Part shown: positions 13,601 through 25,985 of the stretch, in pieces
Position numbering within the stretch: position 1 is the stretch's first letter
Layout of the letters: the number at the start of each line of letters is the position of its first letter
Assembly (NCBI GenBank): GCA_023055355.1
Contig: JALJCS010000009.1
Coordinates: 24,825,001-24,889,000 of the forward strand
Direction of reading: 5' to 3'
From: Agelaius tricolor
Taxonomy: Eukaryota; Chordata; Aves; Passeriformes; Icteridae
Length of the DNA: 64,000 bases
The notes under the pieces: model-generated
The model's input: the letters and a program-made list of their open reading frames with translations, nothing else
What the model was told of the DNA's origin: nothing
Database searches by the model: none
Translations under genes and position numbers: made by a program

Positions 13601-16600
13601 TTTGGCAAACTCCTGACTGTGAAATGCTCCAAAAAACTGGGTAGAAATGGAAATGTTTCTTTCTTTAAGGGAGTCAGAGTGAAGCTTTTTGTGGGGCAGG
13701 GCAGGAAGAAGTGGATTGTATTTAGTGTTTCCCACCACATCTTTTTGGGATGTTCTGACCAACCTTTCTCTCTCACTTCCTCCCTTTGTGGATGCCATGG
13801 AGAGCACCTATGCACAAGCAGAATATAATGAGATCATGAGTTCTCATGTGACTCTGAGACCAGAAGCCATTCTGTCTTCATCTTCCCAAATCATGGTATC
13901 CTTCGCACCATTCCTGGACATGGACAAGTCAGGAGTCACACAGAGACCCAAGGAGGTGAAAAAAAAAAAAGAAAAAAGCACAAATATGCTTGAAAGCAGA
14001 GTTTGCCCTCATAGACCCATACTTTTCCCATACACCCATACTTTCCCCCTTCTTCTGTGCCCCGCAGTGTTGGGCTACACGAGGGTGGGGAGTCTGCCAG
14101 AGTTCTGGTCAGTATGTTGGTTATTTTCTCAGAGGAAATGTCTTTTTGTTTACATGGGGAAGAGAGAAGCTTAGAGAAGAGACCTGGCACAGAGCAGTTG
14201 GGATTTGGTTAATCTGCTTAGAAATACATTAATCAGAGGATCAGATGCTGTCAACAATACTCTTTCCCCTCACTCTTCCCCCTTTCAGTACCTTCCTCAT
14301 CACTGCTCCCACTGGATCCTATTCCTCACCCTCCTCCCTGCAACTCTCATCTCCCCTGCTGTGAATGCCGGGGAGTAATGAAGGACAAGGAGATTAAAAC
14401 AAAATTAACAAATAAAATATAAATCCTAGACCTAAATGAAAATTAAAAATGGGTATTCAGCTGTTTATTTATTTCCCTAAAAATAGCCTTGTACCCCAGC
14501 CAAAATAAATGTAGCCAGGATTTCCCTGGGAAGTTCTGGCGAAAACAGTCAGGTTTCGAAAGATGAACAACCTGTGGAAATTGTGTCTGTCTGCTTTTCC
14601 TTTTGATTCCATCCACATGACATTATCATGGCATTATGACAGTGACTGGAGAAAAGACTACTCCATCCCTCACTGCCTTCAGCAGAAACTGCAGGTACTC
14701 AGCCTCTGGCTGTCATCTCTTGTCCAAAGATGAGCATCCATAATTGTCAGCAGTCACAATTTAGGGGGTGTTGTGATTAAAACTGGAGCCAGGCAGTTCG
14801 GTTTCTCTTTGGACAGTTGGGACAATAATACACACAAGGACATTACCTGTAGAGGGAGAGGAGCTCTGAAAGGAGTTGTCACTGTCAGTGGCACATTGCT
14901 CAACATCCTGTTGCTTTTGCCTGGCCTCTGGGGAATTGGAAAGGAGGCTCAAAGGTGGCATTCCATGACTACATGAAGCCAAGGCTGAGGCCAAAGTTGT
15001 TGCTTTCTGAGCTCTTTTGTAGCAGAATTACTGTTGTCAGAAGAGCTTTTGTTCTACATGCACTGTTTTCTTCTAACATTTTTGTTTAATGAATTTTTCA
15101 AGAAAAGTACAAGAACAAAAGACATTGCAGTGAGCAAACTATCAGTACCAACTGGGAGATAAAGAAAGAAAGTAGCTAGCAGTTACTATCTACTCTTAGT
15201 ATTTGTTTTTTTCTGCACAGACTTTCATATTCCTGGGTTTTGTTCTCAGATGTGCAGCAGTCTATTTCATTCTCTGTATGAAGGTATAATCATAGGCAAT
15301 GCAGGATATGTGGTGTAGCTTGCTTAATTTCAAGGAAAACATTTCAATTCAAGGATCTCCTGACCTCTGAGCCATTATTTTAACAGCATTACAGTTGCAT
15401 TAATTTTGGAGATTTTGCAATCCCATGTTAATCCACATTCCATTGAAGCCAGTACACAGACACCCATTGTCTTAAGCTGGGGTTGGTTCAGGTCATTACT
15501 CTTCAAATTGTGCTAAGGGAAAGGATGAGAATAAAGGGAAGGGTGCAGTGGTTATCAGAGCTCAGTTTCTTTTTGTGTTTTCATGGGTGAAGTAAAAGTG
15601 AAGTAAAGCTGTCTTAGAAGGAAATTGAGGTGGTAAATATTTTTACAGGAGAATGGGGTATTTTTGAGAGGGAAGGAGGCATGAGGAGAACACGAGGCTG
15701 CTGCCTAAGGGTGCAGCAGTACATGCCCCAAATAGGAACAGAATGTTTTGGCCACAGAGATCTCAGGGCTTTATCTGTTCAACAGGAAGATGTATCCTTG
15801 TGCCAGTTCCCCTTCTCAGTTCCCTCATGCTAGAACACTGCACTGAAGAGAAGGTGAGAACTCATCTCTGGTTCTCTTCAGTGTGTTTTAGAGGAAGATC
15901 CAAAGGAAACAGTGCTGTTTATATAAACCCATGAAGAGATGCACTCAGGTACTTGAGGACATGTGAACCCCATTAAAGTCGGTGCAGCCCATCTCTGCTT
16001 GGCTTGCCTCCTGTATTCCCCCACCAACGTGACCCACCTGCCAGCTTAATGTGGCTGCCAGGCTGGGTTGTGATGTCTGCTGGCTGTGTCCTGCAGGTCC
16101 TTTGCAGGCCTCTTTTTCCCAATGCGTTTGTAGTGCTGATCTCATGACCTGTACTGTAGTGTGAACTGTTGGTGCTCTGGGACAACACCTTCAAAAGATC
16201 TGGGCTTGAGCATTGGACTTACAAGCAAAAAGTGGTCATAAGATATTCCTGATCGCCGTGTCCAGACCTTGTGCCAGTAAAGGAGAAATAGTGAATTAGC
16301 ATGGTCACAAATTCTTGTGCCTTGACTTCCTGCCAGCAGGTGGGAGATAAGGATCCAATAAACCTGTCAGAGATGTGTACCTTGGACAGCAGCCCCACAC
16401 ACATGAGGTGCTCTGTTACTTCTGGTTGGGAGCTGGGGCTTTGATACCTGCTGGTTGACATTATAGCCCTGAACCAGTGTGTGTAGGGATTTTGTCTGTA
16501 TGGGCAAAAGAGGGTGAGATAACATTGCTGCTTCTGTTTTGTTCAACATGAGTAAGAATCAGAGGGACTGCAGTAGCCCAGATCTCACTGTGAGCTGCCA

Positions 16601-16690
16601 TCAGGAAAGCATACAATGTCCTTTCCAGCAAGGCATTCTTGCTGGTTTTAACATGCTACTTGGATTGAACCTAGTACAGACACTGTTGCA
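13601..16690. other. Intron 1 sequence, no genes seen
   Basis: A 12-base A run occurs near 13962. Two overlapping open frames of up to 161 codons near 13.7-14.2 kb have no recognisable domain. Nothing else stands out. Confidence 0.55.
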
Positions 16691-16699
16691 GTGTGATTT

Positions 16700-17100
16700 C
16701 CTGTTTCACCTATCCCAACCCCTCAGGTGTGCCAACCTCTCCTTTCCCCTTTGCCCTCCTGCTAAGAGCTGTCCATCAATCTTAACATTGCAGCAAGGGT
16801 GTCATGTGGTTGGCAGAAGTTCAAAAGATGCCCCTCAGGTCTGGGCTCATTGGCCTGTCCAAGTGTCTTTATCCCTTGAGCCTTCCCCTCCTCCCACCTG
16901 GTTGGTGCCTCACCTGTCCCTTCCCCTTCCCCTGTCCCCGGGGCTTAAAAGGAGACGGGACCATGCGGTCTGGGTTCTGTTGGGAGCTGTTACAACATTC
17001 AGAGGTCTGTCATCCTGGAATAAAACTCTGGATTAAAACTCTTTGATAGAATCCTCTCCTTTTCTCTTCACTGTCGCCTGAACCTTTTCCACCAAAGGTA
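16700..17100 (+). mobile_element. Probable solo LTR of an endogenous retrovirus (ERVL-like)
   Basis: The order is a C/T-rich U3-like stretch (16850-16940), a TATA-like TTAAAA at 16945-16950, an R-like stretch beginning GGAGACGGGACC, an AATAAA at 17019-17024, and a pyrimidine-rich U5-like end (TCCTCTCCTTTTCTCTTCAC, about 17051-17070). The promoter-to-polyA spacing of about 70 bases is typical of compact avian LTRs. No gag or pol frame lies on either side, so it looks solitary. The outer boundaries and target-site duplication could not be fixed by eye. Confidence 0.5.
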
Positions 17101-20100
17101 AACTGAGTTTCTACTATGCCTGGATTTGTTGCGAGTGCCCAGCTGCAGCATCCAGCCAGCCAAAGGTATCTCTGAGGTGAAACACCACAGCTGCAGCCTT
17201 TGGCCCAGCAGCAAGGGTCAGATGAGGCCAGGCACGTCCCACACGGAAATATTGGGATTTATATTCCATAAGACACATGCTGTGTCTGCTGAGGACAGAT
17301 ACTTGTGGGTTTGGAGCTAGCCTATATCTCAAAAATGTTGTGGGGAGCTGCTACATGTTTTTTCTTGGTAGGTACTTTCTTTGCCATGCTTTTTCTCTGT
17401 CTGACAAAGCAGTCTCATCCACTGCTTTTTTCATCCTTTTAAAAGCAGTGCCTTTGCTGGGTCTTGTCTCAGGCCCCGTGATTGGGCTACTGGTTGGAAT
17501 TTGGGTTACAGCAGATATTCCAAGAAAGAAGTCTTTCAATGAGGAATCTTTTCCCATGTACCTTGTCCTGGGAGTGTTGTGAAGGAGGTGGGAAAGAAGA
17601 GTTGCCTCCATTCTCTTCCCCTGCCCTGGGTGTTGCCATTGACGTCCTTGCTCATAGCCAAGACCTGATATGACAGAGTTCACAGCCTGATAAGCTCCTT
17701 CTCAGGCTCAGTGTTGTATGTTGGTGTGGATGTGTGTTGCTGGGTTGAGAAGGGACTTTGGAAGCGCTGGGGTGCTTGTCCCTTCCAGCATGGCTGCATA
17801 CAACACATGCACTATTGATGAACAAGCTGCAGGTCCCTGGCAAAGCGGACTTCCTATACAACTATTTTTTTTTTTTCTGTGACCTCCTTCACATCTCCAG
17901 GAGAGTGTCCCTACAGTTGAAGCATGCAGAAGCTTGAGATCTTGGGGCACCTTTTTAGGCCCGTGATATGTGGATTGTGGTCTGGGACACAGGTGAGCAC
18001 TATGTAGATAAACTCTAACAAATAGAAACTCAGTTATTTCATTCAGCCACTCTCCAAAAATAAGAGCGGATTTGGGGCCAGAAGTTCAGGCACCACGATT
18101 CTGGTCTGTGTGCTGCTTAGCAAAGTAGCAGGCTAAGTCTCAGTCAGCCCTATACCCTGCATTTAAAACTGCTTGAGATGGGATTTTCAGCCTCCATGGA
18201 GCAGTTTGTTACAGAGCTTGGCTGTTGTCACAGCTAGATAGCTAGTCAGAGATCTCGCTGCAAATTTTGTTGCTAATAAAGATGATTGGTGGGGAAAAGA
18301 GAACTATCTTTATCATGCAAATTAAAAGCGTACTACATTTATCTTTTAGCATTTTTCTATCTATTTTTCTTCTGTTTCTTTTCTGCCCCTTTGATGTATC
18401 TCCCCATCTCTACCTCATTTCCTACCTTCCTTCTTCCATGATTATCACTTTCTCCTTTCACAGGGAGCACAAAGAAGCATCTGCTGTGCTTTTTGAGTTC
18501 GCACTTAATCCTGCCTGAACTCCCATTATGAGAAGGCTCCTGTCCCTCTGGTACCTTTGTGCTTGGTACAGATGAGTATGGCAGAGCCCTGCAGAGGGTC
18601 TTGTGCTTTTGGGATGCTTCCCAGGTAGTGCCTCCAGCCCCATCTCCTTCCTCGCTCAGTCTTAACAGCTCATGCTCAGATGCTAATGTTATCACTCATT
18701 TCTTCCAGCCTGATGGATGGAAGATGGATGGAAGTGACGCCTGGAGCTTTCAAATATGTTCATTAATTAGGCCTCCTGGGGCGTATTCTCGGCTGACCAC
18801 TCAGTGCGCGTATGCGGAGCTGGCGGATGGGAGGAGAGGGCATGCCTGGCTCTGGAGCATACGCTGTGCATCCTGCCTCTTTGCAGGCTTGCTTTAACAG
18901 TTGGTCATTCCTTAAAGCCTCATCCCCCTGCAGAACTGGAGAGAGCCTGGGATGCCTTGCAGGGGCAAAGAGACACAATCGAGTTTGACAGGATTTGCAC
19001 CACAAATTAAGTGCTGAATGTTCACGTTTGACACTCCAGTTCCATGGAGCTTTTGGGTAGCCCTTCACAGAGAAATCTGTCAGAAACCCAAGCATCCAGA
19101 AAGCAGGGGGAAAGCCACTCTGCCACCTCCTGTTTTTCACTTCTCAGAGGATGCAAAACACCAAATTGGTGCTGCATGGCCTTGTCAGCTCTAGTGCACT
19201 GGGGAGGAAGGTACTGTCATGGCAGGGAGCTTGCACAGTGCCCTCCCTCCACTGCCATCCCACACCTCCATTCTTGCTGTTTCATTTTAGATGAAATGGG
19301 GATGTAGCAGCAGCACCACCATTCTTCTTGATTGATTAGAAGTAAAAGTATGAACAAAACTCATTTAATTATGGTGAGCCAGGAATGTTCTTGTCAAAAG
19401 ACTAACAGAAGCTTGGTTTCATATCACAGATTTCCCATTTCCAAAGGTAGTTGTATTTTCTCCATCTGTCCTCTGTGGTTATGGATTATTGCTGTATGTG
19501 CTGTCTGGAGCAATGCTGTCTTCCAGCCTAGCAGAAGTGCTTTACTCCATTGTTGTATTGCTTCCTAGAGCCTGGAAAAGACTTCACCTTTTTATGACTT
19601 GGGTACAGAAATACATATCAGTAGGTTGTCCTATACTGAGAGCTGGGAAAGCAGTTCTAAAAAGCTGTTCCTTTGATGGAAGTCATCCCTGTATGGGCAA
19701 GCCTTGTGCCAGTCTCGGTACAGCACAACATCCCACAACAGCATCCTGTCATTAGAGTTGAATTCCTTCCCTGTGGCCTGTGTTTACTGTCAACATACAG
19801 AACATTCCTGTGGCAGCAACAACAGACAACTCCTTCTGAGCTTCTGTGGTTCTAGGATTTACCCAGTGTCTTTTTCAAACTCTTGGTTCTTCCTGCTCAG
19901 AGACTACTCTTGTCCTGCTGTATTGTTCTTTAGCTATTCCACATCCTGCTTAGAAATAAGCAAATTATCTGTGGAGATATGGGGCTCTTGCAGAAGCCTC
20001 TGGTGGGAAGCCTTTCCATGTATCTCTGTGGGCTGTGTGTATTAAGCCATGCTGATTCACCTCCGTAAGTAGCCACAAAGTGTACACTGTTGCATTTATT

Positions 20101-22837
20101 CCTCTCTGCTCTTCAACAAATGTTTTCCCCAGGGTCATATTCTAGCTTGCAACCTATCTCTGGGAGTATTTATTGTGTTCAACCTGCATCTAGGCCTCAG
20201 AGTAAGCCTCTGCTCCTCGCATTGGTCTCTCTGCTTTTTCTCCTGCTTTCCCTCAATACCACACACCCAAGCAGCACAAAGCACTCTTGGGCTGAGGAGA
20301 CACTGCCCCAATTCACAGCCAGGCAAAAAGAGTCAGGCAGTCAGATGTACTGCTGGGACAGCTGCTGAGATGGATGGAGAGGTCAGAGGCTGTGCCTACT
20401 CCCCTTCCCCTGCCAGAGGTTACCCTCAGTTCAGGGTGTCAGCGTGGCTGCCTGCATTCTTGTTCTTTATGAATGCATTCTTGCATTCTGATCCTCTCAG
20501 TGTGGCCAATGGTAGAAAAGAAATTGCTCTTACCCATTAACCAGGATCTTTTTGCCCAAACTGTGTGGGAGAGAGAGCTATTACACCAGCAGTTCTACTG
20601 GCAGTCTGAGTGGGAGGCAGAGGGATGAGGAGTGAGAGGGATCCTTCTCTGCATCTCTGGGAGCCACCAGCCACAGGAGCAGATATGGCCTCAGCAGGAG
20701 TCACTACCCCTCTTCTCCCAGCAGGTACAGACTGCAGAGCCCAGCATTCAAGCCCACATACACATTTTTCAGTGGCAGGCTGGACTTTAACGAAGTAACT
20801 TTTGGCTTTCTGACTTTAGGCTGATTTATCTTAGCTGGTTTTTATGGAGTCTGAGAAGTAGCCTGCAACCCATGAAAGGCCTGTGTACCAAAGGCTGGAA
20901 ACCCCTCCTCCACTAGGCAAATCATCTTCATGTTTATGTGAGTGTGTTCAGCAGCCTCTGCCTCACATTGTCATTTTGAACTGGAGAGAGGTGGTGTGAG
21001 CACTCGCAGAAGGCAAGGAAAGCAGGTCGGATGAATACTGTCGAAGCAAATTCAGGCTTATTATTCAAACAGATGTTCCTGAATATATTTTGCCATACTT
21101 GCAGAGTTTTAATTGTAATTTGACTTGATGGGCACATGAGTTTAAAAGTAGAAGACTGAATTTATGGAAGGAGAGATGATTTGGAAGATGAATTACCAAG
21201 CCAGAAAGTGAGAGTTCATGTCTGGCTCTGCCCAAGCATGGGCATCACCTGGGCTCATTGATCCTTGTCTCCGCTGGGTCCCAGGGGTGCTCAGATCCTA
21301 CTGGGAGAACACATCAGCATCCTGAGCAGGACTGTTTGTGTGCTGAATTGTCTGTTCATTCATAATTATTGTTTTCTTTGCTTTACACTGTTGGCAAATA
21401 TAGTGGAGATTTGCCATTTTTTATCCTCCTGCCTATCACTCCCCTGTCCCCAAGTCAAGGGCTCTCCTCCTTTACTCTTCTGCTTTCTCAGCTTCCATGG
21501 GAAGCTGTCAAAACCTTTCATGGTAGCACTCCTGTGAAAGCAGGTGTCTGTGAACTTTTGGTGATACAATGACTTCACTGCCTGGTGAGCAAGAGGAGAA
21601 TCTGGGAAAGAAGCCAAAGCATGATTCTACTACAGTGATTATTATTATTTCCATTAGCTACTATGGCAGGAAAAGTTATGATAAACAAGGGAGAGATAAG
21701 TGCGATTTGTAGGTGTTTAAACCCTTCTGTGCATTTTTTTTAAATTTGTTTCTTTTTCTCCCTGAATACAAACACTGATTTAAAGCTAGGAACAAATTGC
21801 TTCGTTTTCACCCAGAGCCTGGTGATATTGGGGGTGCCCACATGTGGGGCAGTGCAGCCCATGCATTCTCACACTGTACCTATCACACAGCAGGTAGCAG
21901 CCCTTACTGCAGGTGAGATGTCCTCTCCTCTGACAGCATCTGGAGTGTCAGAGAGGCATCAGCACCTCCCTGAGGGGGACAGTCCCCTCCAAGAGTTGTG
22001 CTGGCTGCCCGTGCAGCTTCCTCACCCAGGAGGTGCGTGGGCAGCGCTCACCTCAGCTGCCACTGTGGTTCATCTGGCCTGGACCCAGCTGGCTGCAGGT
22101 GAAGGCAGCCTCCTGAGGATGGTCTCAGGTGGAGGATTTGGACAGAAACGAGCCTGAGAGTGCAGAAAAGAGTGTAGGAGAGATGTTTTGTGATGGTAAT
22201 TGCTGGCATAACTGTGATGAGGCAGCTGTTAAAAACAGTGATGCTTAAAGAGAAAGTTTTACCCCTTATGGTAAATGACGTGGTAGCACAGACTCTAGAG
22301 ATGGAAACCTCCTGCTCAGCTTCCTGCAGAGCTGTAAGGCAGCAGCTGATAAGAGAGCCATGGCTCCAAAAATACTTGTGGAAAATGCAACACCTCTGCA
22401 CATGCTGCCTGGTCCCTTGGTTCACCCTCTGGGCAAACAAAAAGGAGCACAAAAAAGTAAGTAAAATTCAGGGCTCAGCCTTTTCCAGCTCTTGGGAACC
22501 ACAAGTAGGTTTCTCTGAGTTTTAAGGATACCTGGGGAGAGCAGTGAGTACCTGCTCTTGGCTTCAAGAGAAAAGAAAGAGTTTGGGGAGACTTCATTAT
22601 GCAGAGTAGCATTGATCTGAGATTTTAATAATGCAGTGGACTTGTAAGTGTTCCAAACTGTGAGATTTTTGAATTAATTTTTAATCCATGGTTTAACATT
22701 AAAGATTAACGCGTGTTTCAAATTTCAGAAAGGGAATTCACCCCTGAAAGGCTAAGACTTTCTTCAGTGTCTTCTTAGGATTTTGTTCTGTTTTACTTTT
22801 TTTTTTCCCTTTTTCTCCCTGCTAGGTGCATAAAATA
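17101..22837. other. Intron 1 sequence, no genes seen
   Basis: About 5.7 kb of unremarkable sequence. A T run lies at about 17865-17877. No exon, RNA gene or repeat family was recognised. Confidence 0.55.
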
Positions 22838-22975
22838 TAAAAAAAATAGATTAAAAAACCCCAAACCAACAAAAACCCCCCAACAAACAGAAAAAAAAAA
22901 ACCAAAAACAAAAAACCAAAACAAAACCAAAACAAAAAACCCCAAAAACAAAGGAAAGGGAAAACCCAACACACC
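22838..22975 (+). repeat. A/C-only low-complexity tract
   Basis: Nearly 140 bases made almost only of A and C, with repeated CAAAA and ACCCC words. The other strand is a T/G tract. It is probably a degenerate simple repeat; it could also be the decayed A-rich tail of a retroposed element. Confidence 0.8.
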
Positions 22976-23744
22976 GACTGTGGTTGGGGAATTTTCAACT
23001 TGTTGTTAAACCAGTGTCCACTCGGGCTCTTTCATATTAATGCTGCTCTCTGTGTTTTAGACTTGGCAGGAGAAACAACATCTGTGTGAAAAACTGAGCC
23101 AGCTGTGCAGAAAAAAAATGTTAGTTCAGAGCATTTGTGTACTGTGCTGCTTGGGCATAAGCAACTTCTTGCATCTGTTACAGAGGGAAAATTTGCAAAA
23201 TGTTTTCCTGAGACTTTTACTTTAAAAGACAAGGGAAGCTCATAGCAGTTTTATGTCTGCAAAAGTTAGCAGCTGTTGTAAAAGGGAATTCAGGACATCA
23301 TGGGAAGGGAAGAAGAGAGGGCAAGCATAAAATCAGAAGGCACTGTGGGGCTTGGTCATCTGGGGTTAACTCCAGATCTTGGCATGAGAAAATAAAGCGG
23401 AAAGGAGGGAGCTGCATTGTCAGGTACAGTAACAGCAGCGTCTGCATTCCCAAAGTCTCCTTTCTGCATTGCAAGCATGTTATGATTGTACTCTGTGTTT
23501 TTTGAAAAGCTGCTCAAAGGGTTTGGAGCATTTGATAGTTCTGTGAGGGTGCCTGCTTTGTTCCTCCCAGCCTGGAATGCTTTGGGCCAGGGCTGCTTGC
23601 AGAAAATGTTTGCTTATAGAATCATGTTGGCCTCCAATAGAGCTGAACATAGTGAACCTTCTTGGTTATTCTTTTTTCTCCTTGATAAGATGTGTGTTTG
23701 TGTGTTAATTTGAAATCAATACTAATACTTAGTACAGTGGTGGA
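22976..23744. other. Intron 1 sequence, nothing recognised
   Basis: Ordinary intronic sequence between the A/C tract and the next SINE remnant. Confidence 0.55.
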
Positions 23745-23900
23745 GAGAGTGATTAATAGGCAGAGCAAGGCCCATGAATCAAATTCTAAAGTCCTGTTCC
23801 TGTCTTGCCATTGACCTGCTGCATGGTGTTTGGGTGAGTTATATCCTCGCTTCATCTTGGTTTTCCTCACTGCAAAATGGAGACTCTGCATTTCTTTCTG
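23745..23900 (+). mobile_element. MIR-like SINE remnant
   Basis: TCAAATTCTAAAGTCC, then GCCATTGACCTGCTGCATGG, then TTTGGGTGAGTTAT, then TTTTCCTCACTGCAAAATGG, follow the MIR order (TTCGAATCCCGGCTCTGCCACT, CTGTGTGACCTTGGGCAAGT, TTTCCTCATCTGTAAAATGG). The spacing is conserved, which makes this one of the better ancient SINE copies in the window. Confidence 0.6.
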
Positions 23901-25909
23901 GCATATTTTAGAGCTACCAGTGCAACTTTCTGCCATTTGAGTTTTTCAGCATGATGCTGTGTACACAACTAGAGGGCTGGCACTGGCTGGAGGGGAAAGT
24001 GCAAAGCATCTGGGAAAAAATCAGGCTCAGTGATCTTGGCTTGGATGCTTAGAGCTGCAGATGCTTCAGCTCCAGGTACATGATGAGCAGGGAGAGCCTC
24101 TCAGCTCTGGGATGTGTTTCTCTTTGCACATGCCAAAAGGACACGTAGCAGATGGACAGCAGATTTGTATTAATCTGGCTGTGTACATTTCATCTGTTGG
24201 TCCTTCTTCCAACATACATCATGGGAATGATCAGCCCAAATGACTGGAGTGTTTGGAACTGATTTATAGTCAGCAACACTTGCACCAGAGCTTTGGGTTT
24301 TGGTGCAGACAGGTTGAAAAGATTGCGCTTCCAGAGGGCAAAGAGCATGGAGTGACTCTCCTTCTGGGAGAGGACTGCAAAGTGCTTAAATTGATGTGTT
24401 GCTGTGGCTTTTGTGTGGAAGTCTCTGTGCCTGACACTCTCCCCTTAAACCACATGGGGACCAAACTTCACATGGAAACATCTACAGCTCCAGCACTCTT
24501 GGTGTTCCCATGAGAAGATTGTGATGGAGTTGTTTGTAGCTAAAGCAGGTAACAAACTGGACATTTATTGCAGGGAAGTCCTAATGTACCCTCTCTGTTT
24601 CATTTAATTTTCTCATAGTGAGAGATCAGGTCATGTAATGGAAGGACCAAAAATCAGGTCCCAAAATTTCCGCTGGGAAAAGAGACTTTTCACATGATGT
24701 TGAAAGGCCATAGCATATTAAGTATGCATGTGTGTATTCACTGCACTGGTACTGCATAAAATTATGCAAAGTCAGAATTTATGTAATATCTAAATATATG
24801 GCAAAAGTTTAAATGGATTGAAATAAAGTGTTCTTACCTTATTGAACTGAAGTGTCCCAATATTACCATAATTAAATGAGGAAGTCAAAGCAATTCGTTT
24901 TGTCTCTTCACTCACTGAAAATGTCATCAAAGTTGATAGTCTTACAATCTATTTTGATTTTAATGAAAACTCTTCTTTTCCCAGTGGAAAATTGTCCTTT
25001 CACAACCTCTTTTAGACAGCTCAACTCATAATCTGAAACATTCAATTACTGACCTGACATTTGCCAGAGCAATAGACAAATTTGAGTTTTCCTTTCTTTC
25101 AATTTAAATGAAAAAGACCCTGCCTTTTTTTTGGTTTCCTTTCTGTTTGCTTGTTTTTAATGATTTTAATAATTTTAAATCCAAAGTAGTTTGGGATTAA
25201 TGAAGTTTAAGATATGGAAGTCTAATGTCTTTGAATATGCCCATGTAAACTAATTTCAATCCGACTGCTTTGCTTTAATCAGTCTTGTTTGGAGACAGGG
25301 AAGTTTCATGGTGATTTTCCACATTCTTAAGCCTTAAAGGCTCTCTCACCTATGAACAAGCTACAGGAGTTTTTTTTTAAAACCCCAGTTTGGCAAGATA
25401 CTCAAACATGTGCCTAATTTTAAACATATATTTAAAAATATATTTCCACTGACTTACCTGCCTTTAGTGGAATTTCTAGGACATATCAAATGCACCCAGG
25501 CATCAGTGTCTGGTTGAGCAGCCCTGGCTCCAAATGGGCTCCTGCTGGCCATGCAGGTGGCAGCTTTGGTGAAGCAGGACTCAGTCAGGTCACAGAGCAG
25601 GAAAACTGTTAAGGCAGCTCAAAGTTGTGGTGAGCAACAAACTTTGGCCAAGTATCATCACTTGCAAAGCTTGTGCACTCCACAGGTTGAGAGCATTTCA
25701 TACACAGGACACAAAATGGGTGTGGAAAGCAGATAGCCAACTTGTTGGCATGGGCTCAGCCAAAACTTATGGTTTTCTGGACCAGATCCTTTAAGAATTT
25801 GATACTCACCCTGGTGACAGTCCCTCCTGACCTCAAGGAAAATGGGATCAGTCTATTAATGAAAACTTTTCCTCTCAGAAAGGGCTTGGGAGGTTGATTG
25901 CTTGGGGGT
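23901..25909. other. Intron 1 sequence, AT-rich in its second half
   Basis: From about 24580 to 25450 the sequence is clearly AT-rich, with several T runs and an AT palindromic patch near 25425-25445. No gene or repeat family is recognised. Confidence 0.55.
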
Positions 25910-25913
25910 TGCT

Positions 25914-25985
25914 TTTATTTTAATATATTAAAATATTTTAAATTCTATTTTTCAAATATTTTAAAATATTTAATTTTATTTTGTT
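25914..25985. repeat. AT-only palindromic tract
   Basis: Almost pure A/T over about 70 bases. It includes a perfect 18-bp palindrome at 25954-25971 and a shorter one at 25921-25930. It may unwind easily or form a cruciform. Confidence 0.8.

Noticed and set aside
13689..14174. 161-codon frame in intron 1
   Set aside because: It crosses an A run (Lys-rich patch) and has no domain or exon boundaries.
16539..17036. 165-codon frame in intron 1
   Set aside because: It overlaps the C/T-rich part of the probable LTR and has no gag, pol or other recognisable motif.
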